This document shows, piece after piece, positions 28,656-36,926 of a stretch of 64,000 bases of DNA. The number at the start of each line of letters is the position of its first letter. Position 1 is the stretch's first letter. The notes beneath the pieces are model-generated. The model worked only from the letters and a program-made list of their open reading frames with translations, was not told where the DNA came from and ran no database searches. Made by a program: the position numbers and the translations under genes. This DNA is from Gemmatimonadota bacterium. Its GTDB lineage: Bacteria > Gemmatimonadota > Gemmatimonadetes > Gemmatimonadales > Gemmatimonadaceae. The stretch covers positions 1 through 64,000 of the forward strand of contig JAJTGR010000002.1 in the NCBI GenBank assembly GCA_021299375.1. The letters are read 5' to 3'.

Positions 28656-29985
28656 GTGGTGCGACGATTTCATGCCGGAGGCGTCGGCTTGTCGCTGGCC
28701 CTCCGGAGCGGTGCCTCCGCCCCTGCACTCCCTGCGCAGCCACCCACGGTCATCCTCGGGCGGCCGACCGCGGAGGACGTGACCCTGAACCTCCTGAGCG
28801 GCGTCACGGGCGAGGGCTATATCGAATTCGGCCGAGCGCCCGGGCCCTTCACCACCCGCACCCCCGCGCAGCCCCTCGTGGCCGGTGTGCCCACGGAAAT
28901 CGAGGTGCGCGCCCTGCGTTCCGACACGCGGTACGTGTACCGGCTACGTCATCGTAAGGCCGGGGCAGTCGACTTTGCCGCCGAGGCGACTGCCCAGTGG
29001 CATACCCAGCGCGCGCCCGGGCGCGCGTTCATCTTCAGCGTGCAGGGCGACTCGCACCCCGAGCGACCCGGACGCATGTACGATCCGTCGCTCTACCTGC
29101 GCACCATGCAGCATGTGGTGGCCGGTGACCCGGACTTCCATGTCACGCTGGGCGACGACTTCAGCATCGAACGGCTCATCGCATCGGGGCGCCTCGCGCC
29201 AGCCACGGTGAACGCGGTGTATGCGCAGCAGCGTCCGTTCCTGGGCGTGGTGGGGCGGCAGGCCGCGCTGTTTCTGGTGAATGGCAATCACGAGGAGGCG
29301 GCACCATTCCTGTTGGATGGTACGCCCAACAGCGCGGCGGCGCTCGCCGGACGGGCGCGCACGACGTTCTACTCCCTCCCCGCCCCTGATGGCTTCTACA
29401 CGGGCGACACCGCGCGTGTCGAGCACGTGGGCCTGCTGCGCGACTACTACGCCTGGACATGGGGCGATGCGCTCTTTGTAGTGATCGATCCGTACTGGCA
29501 CTCCACGGTGCCGCCGGATGGGGAGCCGGACGCCGGGGCCGCTACCCCGCGCGCCGCCGGAGATAGCGCGCGAGACGAGCGACGCGCGGCGGGAGGCGGG
29601 CGTGGCCGCGCGGGGGCGAGCCGAAGCCCGAACCGGGAGGCGGGACGTATGGCCGCTGCCCATTCACCAACTCTTCGTGCGGACCGGCGTGACGATCTTC
29701 TTCCAGGGGCACGATCACCTCTACGCCCGCCAGGAGCGCGATGGCGTGATCTACCAGTCGACGCCCAACCCCGCCGATCCCACCTACACGGCGTTCAACC
29801 GGGAGGCCTATCGCCCGGGGGACGTGCTCCCCAACAGCGGCCACCTGCGCGTGAGCGTCTCCCCCACGGACGTGCGCGTGGACTATGTCCGCTCCGTCCT
29901 GCCGCGCGACGAGTCGCCCCAGCAGCGCGACGGCACCGTGGCCACGAGGTACCGCATCACCGCCTCCCCGAGGAACGAGCCCTGA
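28656..29985 (+). pseudogene. Metallophosphatase copy 1, internally deleted and frameshifted
   Basis: The N-terminal part has a purple-acid-phosphatase-like N-domain (residues about 30-110) and metallophosphatase motifs: D-x-H in V-Q-G-D-S-H, G-D-D in L-G-D-D-F and G-N-H-E in V-N-G-N-H-E-E-A. It stays in frame to V-V-I-D-P-Y-W at about 29500. Homology resumes in another frame at W-P-L-P-I-H-Q-L-F (about 29655), with G-H-D-H in F-Q-G-H-D-H-L-Y. Copy 2 has about 90 residues between these points, including the metal-binding H-H of F-V-F-A-H-H; here only about 50 codons of biased sequence remain and that motif is gone. The first half begins at GTG 28656. Its stop overlaps copy 2 by four bases. 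Confidence 0.8.
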
Positions 29986-31448
29986 CGCCATTCATCCGAC
30001 CCCTCCGCCGCATTGCCCTGCTCACGACGATGCTCACGGTCGCGTGCGACGCGTCGCGGCTGCCGAGTGAGGCCTCGTCGCCACCAGTGAGCCCACCCGT
30101 CGTGCGTCCGGTCGGCACGGCCGGTGCCTTTCGTGGTTCGGTCATCCTGGGCGTTCCCACCGGCACCGGCATCACCGCCAACGTCTGGGCCGCCGATCAG
30201 GGGGGCACCGTGGCGCTGCTCTACGGGACCGCACCCGGCGTGTACACGGCGCAGACCCCGGCGCGCACCCTCACGGCCGATGTGCCGCTGGAGATTCCGC
30301 TGGAAGGGCTGACGCCCAACACGCGCTACTACTACCGGCTGCAGTACACGGGCAGCGTCATGGGACCCACGGAGGAGCGCAGCTTCCGCACCGCCCCGCC
30401 GGCCGGTGGCACGTTCCGCTTCGGCCTGCAGGGTGATTCGCATCCGGAGCGGGAGCGATCGCAGTTCGACGCGTCGCTCTACACCCGCACGCTGCAGGCC
30501 GCGGCCAACGACAGCCTCGATTTCTACGTCATGCTGGGCGACGACTTCAGCGTGGACGTGCTCGACCCGGCCACGGTGACCGAAACGCAGGTGCGGGGCC
30601 GGTACACGCTGCAGCGCCCGTGGCTGGGCATCATCGGCGCCATGTCGCCGCTCTTTCTCGTGAACGGCAATCATGAGCAGGCGGCGCGCTACCTGCTGAA
30701 CGGCACACCCAACAGCGTCGCGGTCTGGGCCCAGAACGCTCGCAACCGGCTCTTCTCCCAGCCGGCGCCGGACGCGTTCTACAGCGGCAACACGGAGCAG
30801 GTTCCGCACATTGGGCTGCTGCGCAACTACTACGCCTTCACGTGGGGTGACGCCCTGTTCGTGGTCATCGATCCGTACTGGGGGTCGGACGTGTGCGTGG
30901 ACAATCCGTTCTTCGGGGGCGACAAGCGTAGCGACTTGTGGACGGTGACGCACGGCGACGCGCAGTACCAGTGGCTCAAGACCACACTCGAGGGCAGCCG
31001 CGCCCGCTACAAGTTCGTCTTCGCGCATCATGTCATGGGAACGGGGCGAGGCGGCATCGAGATCGCGCGTCTCTACGAATGGGGTGGACGCAGCCCGAGT
31101 GGCAACACCGACTTCGCCTCGCGCCGGCCGTCCTGGCCGGTACCCATTCACACGCTGTTCGTGCAGAACCGGGTGAGTGCGTTCTTTCAGGGGCACGACC
31201 ACATCTGGGTGCGGCAGGAACTCGACGGCGTGGTCTACCAGTCCGTGTCCGAACCCGCCGACCCCAACTACTCGCTCTTCAACGCCGATGCCTACACCAC
31301 CGGCATCAAGTTCCCCAACTCCGGATACACGCGCGTCACCGTGGCCCCCAGCGGGGCCAGGGTGGAGTACGTGCGCATGTACCGGACTGCCGACGAGTCG
31401 GCACAACGCGTGAGCGGCACCGTGGCCTACAGCTACGTCATCCCATGA
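29982..31448 (+). CDS. Metallophosphatase copy 2, intact lipoprotein with PAP-like N-domain
   Basis: 488 residues. The N-terminus (P-L-R-R-I-A-L-L-T-T-M-L-T-V-A-C) is a lipoprotein signal with its lipobox Cys near residue 17, so it is membrane-anchored outside the cytoplasm. A purple-acid-phosphatase N-type beta domain (about residues 45-135) precedes the calcineurin-like domain with every metal motif: L-Q-G-D-S-H, L-G-D-D-F, V-N-G-N-H-E, F-V-F-A-H-H and F-Q-G-H-D-H. It should hydrolyse phosphoesters; the substrate is unknown. No ATG/GTG/TTG stands at a sensible place: the only fitting start is CTG 29982, sharing the preceding TGA (CTGA). ATG 30030 would remove most of the signal peptide. Confidence 0.83.
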   Translation: MTPFIRPLRRIALLTTMLTVACDASRLPSEASSPPVSPPVVRPVGTAGAFRGSVILGVPTGTGITANVWAADQGGTVALLYGTAPGVYTAQTPARTLTADVPLEIPLEGLTPNTRYYYRLQYTGSVMGPTEERSFRTAPPAGGTFRFGLQGDSHPERERSQFDASLYTRTLQAAANDSLDFYVMLGDDFSVDVLDPATVTETQVRGRYTLQRPWLGIIGAMSPLFLVNGNHEQAARYLLNGTPNSVAVWAQNARNRLFSQPAPDAFYSGNTEQVPHIGLLRNYYAFTWGDALFVVIDPYWGSDVCVDNPFFGGDKRSDLWTVTHGDAQYQWLKTTLEGSRARYKFVFAHHVMGTGRGGIEIARLYEWGGRSPSGNTDFASRRPSWPVPIHTLFVQNRVSAFFQGHDHIWVRQELDGVVYQSVSEPADPNYSLFNADAYTTGIKFPNSGYTRVTVAPSGARVEYVRMYRTADESAQRVSGTVAYSYVIP

Positions 31449-33111
31449 GCACGCTCGGCGTGTCACCAGCCAGGATGCTCCGGCCCTTGCGGTGGAGCGT
31501 CGTCGTCGGCGCCCTGCTGCTGCTTGCGTGCGGCCAGCCGAGCGCGCCCGCATCGACCAGCGCACCGCCCGCTACGCCCGTCACGCCGGTCGTGGCCTCG
31601 GTCACCGTGTCACCGGCGACCGCGGTGCTGGCCGTGGGTGCCACCGTCGACCTCTCGGCGGCAGGGTTCGACCGGAATGGCACGGCCGTGCCTGGCCGCA
31701 CGGTCAGCTGGAACTCGGCGACACCCGCCGTCGCCACGGTGTCGAACGCCGGGCGGGTCACGGCCGTGACGGCAGGAACCGCCAGCATCCGCGCCACCAT
31801 CGACGGGCAGAGCGCGACGGCCAGCATCACGGTCACCACGGTGCCTGGCGGCAGTGACGGCTTCGTCACCGCCGTACCGCCCATCGATTTCAATGTCATC
31901 CCCGCGCGTCCGACGGAAACGTCCATCGCCCTGAGCCTCTACTCGGCCAGCACGCGTACCGTGACGGTCACCCTGCTCGACGAGAATCGCGTCGTCACGC
32001 AGGCGCTCACGGGTGGCGAGCCCGCCGTGCTTGAACTCACCGGCCTTGCCCCCGAGCGCAGCTACCGGTACCGGATCACCGGACCGTCGCTGTCGTTCAC
32101 GGGGGCGTTCCGCACCGCCAGACGCACCGGGTCGGCGTTCCGGTTCGTGATGCAGGCGGACTCGCATCTCGACACCAACACCGACCCGGCGCTGTATACC
32201 AACACGCTGCGCAACATGGTGGCCGACAGCGCGGACTTCCTTGTCGATCTGGGCGACACGTTCATGTCCGACAAGTACGCGGACTTCCGCGATGCCGCCG
32301 CCCAGTACTACGCCCAGCGTCACTACTTCGGCATCGTGGGCACGGTCATGCCCACGTTCCTCGTGCAAGGCAATCACGACGCCGAGAACGGCTGGCTGGG
32401 CGCCAACACCACGTGGGCCGCGCAGCAGCGCGTGCGGTGGTTCCCGCCCATCATCGGCAATGCGCTTTACAGCACCGCGTTCCTCCCGCGCAACTATTAC
32501 GCCTGGCGCTGGGGCGATGCCACGTTCATCGCGCTCGATCCCTACACCTTCACCGCCACGCAGCCCAATCGCGCGGGATCGAGCTGGCGTGGACGCTTGG
32601 CCGTGAACAGTACGACTGGCTCGAGCGCACGCTCCGGGGCACCACGACGCCCTTCACGTTCGTGTTCCTGCATCACCTCGTGGGTGGGCGCGGCTTCGAG
32701 GCACGCGGCGGCGTCGAGGCGTCGTATGCGTTCGAATGGGGCGGCGCCAACCTCGACGGCACGCCGGGCTTCACCGCCAACCGGCCGGGTTGGACGGCGC
32801 CCATTCACCAGCTGCTCGTGCAGTATCAGGTGTCCGCTGTCTTCCATGGGCACGATCACCTGTACGTGAATCAGCAACGCGACGGCATCCGCTACCAGGA
32901 AGTGCCGCAGCCTGGCTTTCCCCGCGACAATGCCACGGCCAGCGCGGTCGATTACGGCTACCTGTCCGGCGTACTGCTGGGCAGCTCCGGGCACCTGCGG
33001 GTGTCGGTGGCCAGCGACCGGGCCGTTGTCGAGTACGTGCGATCGCGCCTGACGACCGGCAACGGGGCCGTCGTCGACCGCTACGAGATCCTTCCCGCGA
33101 GACGGCCATGA
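31445..33111 (+). pseudogene. Metallophosphatase copy 3 with BIG2 domain, frameshifted
   Basis: Starts at ATG 31445 (ATGA overlap). The lipoprotein signal (V-V-V-G-A-L-L-L-L-A-C) is followed by a bacterial Ig-like BIG2 domain (about residues 55-135: V-A-S-V-T-V-S-P-A-T ... V-A-T-V-S-N-A-G-R-V-T-A), a linker domain and a calcineurin-like domain: M-Q-A-D-S-H, L-G-D-T-F, V-Q-G-N-H-D. Near 32570-32585 the frame changes: the first frame carries F-I-A-L-D-P-Y-T-F-T, the other W-T-L-G-R-E-Q-Y-D-W-L-E, F-V-F-L-H-H and F-H-G-H-D-H to stop 33111. One missing base would restore a full gene of about 555 residues with all metal ligands. This may be a recent mutation or a sequencing error. Confidence 0.8.
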
Positions 33112-34607
33112 ACACGCGTGCGTTGCTCCGTCGAACGTTCGACCGGGTCCGCAGACTGCCGGCCGGCGCGGTGCTCCTGGGCGCGGGCATCGGCTGCGGC
33201 GGAGGCGAGGCCGCGTCGGCGCCGTCGTCGGGCGGCACGCCAACGCTACCCCCGACGGCCAGCTTCGTGATCACGAGCAGCGATGCGGCCAACCGGGTGC
33301 TTCCCTTCACGTATACCTGCGACGGGGATGCCAAGTCGCCGCCCCTTGCCTGGAGCGGCGCCCCGGCGGGCACGACGCAGTTCGCCCTGCTCATGACCAC
33401 GATTCCAAGCCAGGGGAGCACCAAGTACAACTGGGTGCTCTACGGCATTCCATCGGGCACCGTGTCCATTCCCGTCGGCACCAGCGTCGGCACCGTGGGA
33501 CAGGCCGACGATGGCGCGGGCACCAACTATGCGCCGCCCTGCTCGCAGGGGCCCGGGGCGAAGGAGTACACGTTCACGCCGTACGCCCTGTCGTCGGCGC
33601 CCTCGCTTGACGGGGCGAACCCGGCGCAGGTCACCGGCGCCACGCTCGTGAACGCCATTGCCGACCGCACGCTCGCCAAGGCTACGCTCACCGTGACCGT
33701 TAACCGCACGGTGGCGATGATCAATTGCGGCTACGTCCGCAACTCGGTCGCCGCCTACCGCACGGCCACCGCCGTCGACGTCACCTGTGATTCGACCTAC
33801 GCCGCCATCAGCACCCTCGGCATCCAGAGTCGGCACGCCATGATGACGGGCATCCGGGCCACCAACCAGCAGGTGCCCGTTCCGCAGAACTTCACGGGCA
33901 CCAATGCCTGGCGTATTCCGCTCACGCCCGTGGTGGCCGGCACCAAGGTGTCGGCGGTGGATGGGCCGATCGGTATCGCGGTGAACGGCGTCCCGATCTT
34001 CAATCCCTGCAAGCAGGGGGGATGCAGCGGTCCTGGAGGCGGCGATACCAAGGTGCTCGGTGAGCTCGACACCTGCAATGGACACGCCGGCCGCGCCGAC
34101 GATTATCACTACCACGCGGCCCCGATCTGCATGATGAGCGACCAGAACGCCGCCTACTGGGACACGCATCCGCTGGGTTGGGCACTCGACGGATACGCCA
34201 TCTTCGGCTATCGCAACCCCGACGGCACCACCGCGCCCCGCGATGCGGTCTGCGGTGGCAACACGGTGACGCATCCCAACGCGCCCGCCGGTTACGCCTA
34301 CCACGTGACCGAGGTGAGTCCCTACATCCTCAGTTGCTTCTTCGGCGTGCCGAGCCCCGATCTGGCCGGGCAGGGCGGGAAGTACCAGCCCCTCCGGCCG
34401 CCGGGCACTCCCATGCCCTCCACCAACATGACGCTGGATGCGACGGCGGCGTCGCTCGCCATCGGCGGCACGTCCACCATGCGGTGGCAGAACGGGGCCG
34501 CCGCCTACCAGATCCGCTACACCCGCACATCGGCCGCCTGCTGGACGTTCAGCTTCGTCACCAACGGGGCCGAGACCTCGAGCGCCAACTACTGCCGCAG
34601 CCGATGA
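33108..34607 (+). CDS. PEBP-YHYH fusion lipoprotein
   Basis: 499 residues. A lipoprotein signal (A-G-A-V-L-L-G-A-G-I-G-C) is followed by two recognisable domains. Residues about 50-200 form a YbhB/YbcL-type phosphatidylethanolamine-binding (PEBP) domain (F-T-Y-T-C-D-G-D-A-K-S-P-P-L-A-W, F-A-L-L-M-T-T-I-P, W-V-L-Y-G-I-P). Residues about 240-410 form a YHYH domain with its name motif D-D-Y-H-Y-H-A-A-P, plus G-W-A-L-D-G-Y-A-I-F-G-Y and paired cysteines. A C-terminal tail of about 60 residues contains W-Q-N-G-A-A-A-Y-Q-I-R. Ligands of either domain are unknown here. The ATG overlaps the stop of copy 3 (ATGA), and its own stop overlaps the next start the same way. Confidence 0.85.
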   Translation: MNTRALLRRTFDRVRRLPAGAVLLGAGIGCGGGEAASAPSSGGTPTLPPTASFVITSSDAANRVLPFTYTCDGDAKSPPLAWSGAPAGTTQFALLMTTIPSQGSTKYNWVLYGIPSGTVSIPVGTSVGTVGQADDGAGTNYAPPCSQGPGAKEYTFTPYALSSAPSLDGANPAQVTGATLVNAIADRTLAKATLTVTVNRTVAMINCGYVRNSVAAYRTATAVDVTCDSTYAAISTLGIQSRHAMMTGIRATNQQVPVPQNFTGTNAWRIPLTPVVAGTKVSAVDGPIGIAVNGVPIFNPCKQGGCSGPGGGDTKVLGELDTCNGHAGRADDYHYHAAPICMMSDQNAAYWDTHPLGWALDGYAIFGYRNPDGTTAPRDAVCGGNTVTHPNAPAGYAYHVTEVSPYILSCFFGVPSPDLAGQGGKYQPLRPPGTPMPSTNMTLDATAASLAIGGTSTMRWQNGAAAYQIRYTRTSAACWTFSFVTNGAETSSANYCRSR

Positions 34608-35197
34608 CGGTCACCCGCCGCCGCTTGGTGCACCTGATCGGCCTCGTGACGCTGCTGGGCGTGTCGGGTGCCACGGCGCGGGCGCACGACCTGGCCGAGG
34701 CCAGCGCCGCGCTCGTGGTGCGTGACGGCGGACACCTCGAACTGCGCCTGCAGGTGCCATGGGCTGCGCTGCTGCAGGCGGACCGGATGCCGGGACGCCC
34801 CCTGCCGGAGTTCCTGATGTACGTGTCGGCCATGTCGCCGTCGACGTTCGACGGGCACTACCGGCGGCTGGTGGCCCGGCTGGAGCGCGCGTTCCGCCTC
34901 ACCCGACCAGCCGCGGCCCCGGTGACGTTTCAGCGGTGGGTGTGGCCGCGCAGCGCAGCGGTCCAGCAGGCCGTCCAGCGGGAGCTGATGTCGCGCCTCG
35001 CCGACGGTGCAAACGCCGAGCACGCTGCACGCCTGCCGGCGACGGCCGAAGCGGTAGTGGGGGGCGGCGTTGCGAGCGTGGCGCTCGAGGTGCCCGCGCT
35101 GCTCACCCCGCTGCTGCTCACCGTCACGCGACCGCAGGCGCAGTGGGTGCGCGCGGGGCAACCTGCGGTCGTGGTGCCGTTGGGGATGCGGCGTTAG
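34604..35197 (+). CDS. Secreted protein ending the metallophosphatase/YHYH operon
   Basis: 197 residues. The N-terminus (T-R-R-R-L-V-H-L-I-G-L-V-T-L-L-G-V, cleavage near A-R-A-H) is a signal peptide with a basic, twin-arginine-like start. The mature part begins H-D-L-A-E-A-S-A-A-L-V-V, resembling the extracytoplasmic start of HupE/UreJ-like proteins, but no membrane segments follow, so it is either a stand-alone domain or a different family. The rest is beta/alpha with W-V-W-P-R-S-A-A-V-Q-Q. It starts at the ATGA overlap with the YHYH gene and is followed by a large palindrome. Confidence 0.72.
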   Translation: MTVTRRRLVHLIGLVTLLGVSGATARAHDLAEASAALVVRDGGHLELRLQVPWAALLQADRMPGRPLPEFLMYVSAMSPSTFDGHYRRLVARLERAFRLTRPAAAPVTFQRWVWPRSAAVQQAVQRELMSRLADGANAEHAARLPATAEAVVGGGVASVALEVPALLTPLLLTVTRPQAQWVRAGQPAVVVPLGMRR

Positions 35198-35235
35198 GCG
35201 ACGTTTGGACGAGCGGGCTCCATGATGCCGCTCAA

Positions 35236-35328
35236 CCCCAAGGCATCGGGGAGGAGGGCTCAGGAAGCAGGGGGCAGTGAAGGGCCGCTGCTTCCTGCAT
35301 CCTGACACCCCCCTCCTGATGCCTGGGG
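35236..35328. repeat. Large intergenic palindrome, copy B of the repeat at 8288
   Basis: The inner perfect 10-bp stem CAGGAAGCAG (35261-35270) / CTGCTTCCTG (35288-35297) is surrounded by GAGG/CCTC-rich partial pairing. An outer stem CCCCAAGGCATC (35236-35247) / GATGCCTGGGG (35318-35328) pairs with one bulged A. It lies between two convergent genes and could terminate both. The core shares AGGAAG-x-AGGGGGCAG ... CTGCTTCCT with 8288-8326, so it is probably a dispersed element rather than a one-off terminator. Confidence 0.75.
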
Positions 35329-35360
35329 GATGCAACCGGTAGCAACGACCCGACCTCAGG

Positions 35361-36836
35361 TCACGGCTGGATCACCCGCCGCCGCTTCATCAGCGCCTCG
35401 ATCTCGTCGATCTCGCGCGGCACGCGGGAAATCCACTCGAGCCCCTTGTCGGTGATGAGATAATCGTCCTCGATGCGCACGCCGGTGTTCTGGTACTGCT
35501 TCACCGTCTCCAGCACCGCGGCCTTGAACCGCCGGTTGCGCGGCGTGTCGGGGAGCACGTCGAGCGCCCGCGTGCTCACGTAAATCCCGGGCTCGATCGT
35601 GAACGCGTCGCCCACGTGAAACACGCCGTCGCGGCGCGCATCGCCCTGCAGCGGGTCGTGTACGGCCAGCCCGATGCCGTGGGTGATGCCATGGATCATC
35701 CACAGGTTGGCCTGCCGGCACGATGCCGGCGTCGCCGCGCAGTCCACGCGCCAGGGCGGATCGTACGACGCCGTGTCGCTCTCGATGAGCCCGAGGGCCG
35801 CCAGTCCGCGGGTGCGCACCGCCACCGACGAGTCGGCCGCTGCACGGATGCTCATGCCCGGTTGTGACATCCGTTCGGCGATGGCCTGCGCGTCGCGCAC
35901 CAGCTGGTACAGCTGCCGCTGCTCCTTCGTGTACGTCCCGCTCACCGGAATGGTGCGCGTGATGTCGGCCGCATAGCCGCGATACTCGGCGCCGGCGTCC
36001 ATGACCACCAGATCGCCCGGCCTGACCGGGTCGCTGTCCTTCATGTAGTGCAATGTGGTGCCGTTGTAGCCGCTGCCCACGATCGAGCCGTACGCGGGAC
36101 GCTCGGCGCCACGCCGCGTGAACTCGTACTCGAGCGCGGCCCGCAGTTCGTACTCGTGCTGTGGGTTGGCCGTGAGCATGGCGGCACGGTGTCCCTCGGC
36201 GCTGATCTCCACCGCTTTGCGGATGAGCGCCAGCTCGGCGTCGGACTTCTTCGCCCGTACCGCCAGCACGTGCGGCATGGCGTTGCTGATGCGAAGCGAC
36301 GGATACCGCCGGGCCAGCGACTTCACGGCCTCCTGCCCGCGCGTGAGCGTGTCGAGCCGCGAGAAATCGGTCGTCTCGACATCGGGCAGGTGGTAGAACG
36401 GCAGGCCGCTGGTGGCGAGCGAATCCAGCACGCCGGCGAGGGCGCTGAACGAGCGCGCCGGCATGCCGGTGCGCGCCACGCTCGACGCCGAATCGAGACG
36501 CTGTCCGTAGTAGAACGCCGTACGGGCGTCGAGTGGCGTGAGGAACAGGGTGCTCTGCGGCACCCGGTCTTTCACTACCATCACCAGCGCGTGATCGGGC
36601 TCGTTGAGCTCCGTGAGGTACCGGAAGCCCGGCAGCTGGTAGAAGGTGGTGAAGTCATGGACCAGCGCGCGGCCCCCGAACGCCAGCAGCACGCCGTTTT
36701 CCAGGCGGGCGGCAAGGGCCGCCCGACGGGCCGCGAGCTCGCCGAGGGAAACACCGGGGCCGTTCTGGGCGCGCGCCGCGCCTGGGAGCACAGAGACAAA
36801 CAACAGGGTCGCAACGGCGCGAGCGGCGACGCGCAT
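35361..36836 (-). CDS. Aminopeptidase P family (M24B) Xaa-Pro peptidase, secreted
   Basis: 491 residues with a signal peptide (A-T-L-L-F-V-S-V-L-P-G-A, cleavage near A-R-A-Q). The N-terminal creatinase-like domain contains F-Y-Q-L-P-G-F-R-Y-L-T-E. The catalytic domain has all metal ligands: D and D in V-M-D-A-G-A-E-Y-R-G-Y-A-A-D-I-T-R, H in H-G-I-T-H-G-I-G, E in F-T-I-E-P-G-I-Y and E in V-R-I-E-D-D-Y-L-I-T. It removes N-terminal residues ahead of proline from peptides outside the cytoplasm. It is a second M24 enzyme, distinct from that at 19286. It stands alone, facing the YHYH operon across the palindrome. Confidence 0.9.
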   Translation of the reverse strand: MRVAARAVATLLFVSVLPGAARAQNGPGVSLGELAARRAALAARLENGVLLAFGGRALVHDFTTFYQLPGFRYLTELNEPDHALVMVVKDRVPQSTLFLTPLDARTAFYYGQRLDSASSVARTGMPARSFSALAGVLDSLATSGLPFYHLPDVETTDFSRLDTLTRGQEAVKSLARRYPSLRISNAMPHVLAVRAKKSDAELALIRKAVEISAEGHRAAMLTANPQHEYELRAALEYEFTRRGAERPAYGSIVGSGYNGTTLHYMKDSDPVRPGDLVVMDAGAEYRGYAADITRTIPVSGTYTKEQRQLYQLVRDAQAIAERMSQPGMSIRAAADSSVAVRTRGLAALGLIESDTASYDPPWRVDCAATPASCRQANLWMIHGITHGIGLAVHDPLQGDARRDGVFHVGDAFTIEPGIYVSTRALDVLPDTPRNRRFKAAVLETVKQYQNTGVRIEDDYLITDKGLEWISRVPREIDEIEALMKRRRVIQP

Positions 36837-36926
36837 GGCTGGCGGGGCAGGAGGGTTGGGGGTAGGAGAGCCAGAACGCAGCTCCCCTCCAACTTACCTG
36901 CAACCGACCTGCGCACGGCACCGCGG

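Noticed and set aside
28656-31448. One long 930-codon reading frame joining phosphatase copies 1 and 2
   Set aside because: The middle part (about 29510-29980) is out of frame with copy 1's own C-terminal motifs. The fusion is an accident of the frameshift, and copy 2 has its own lipoprotein signal.
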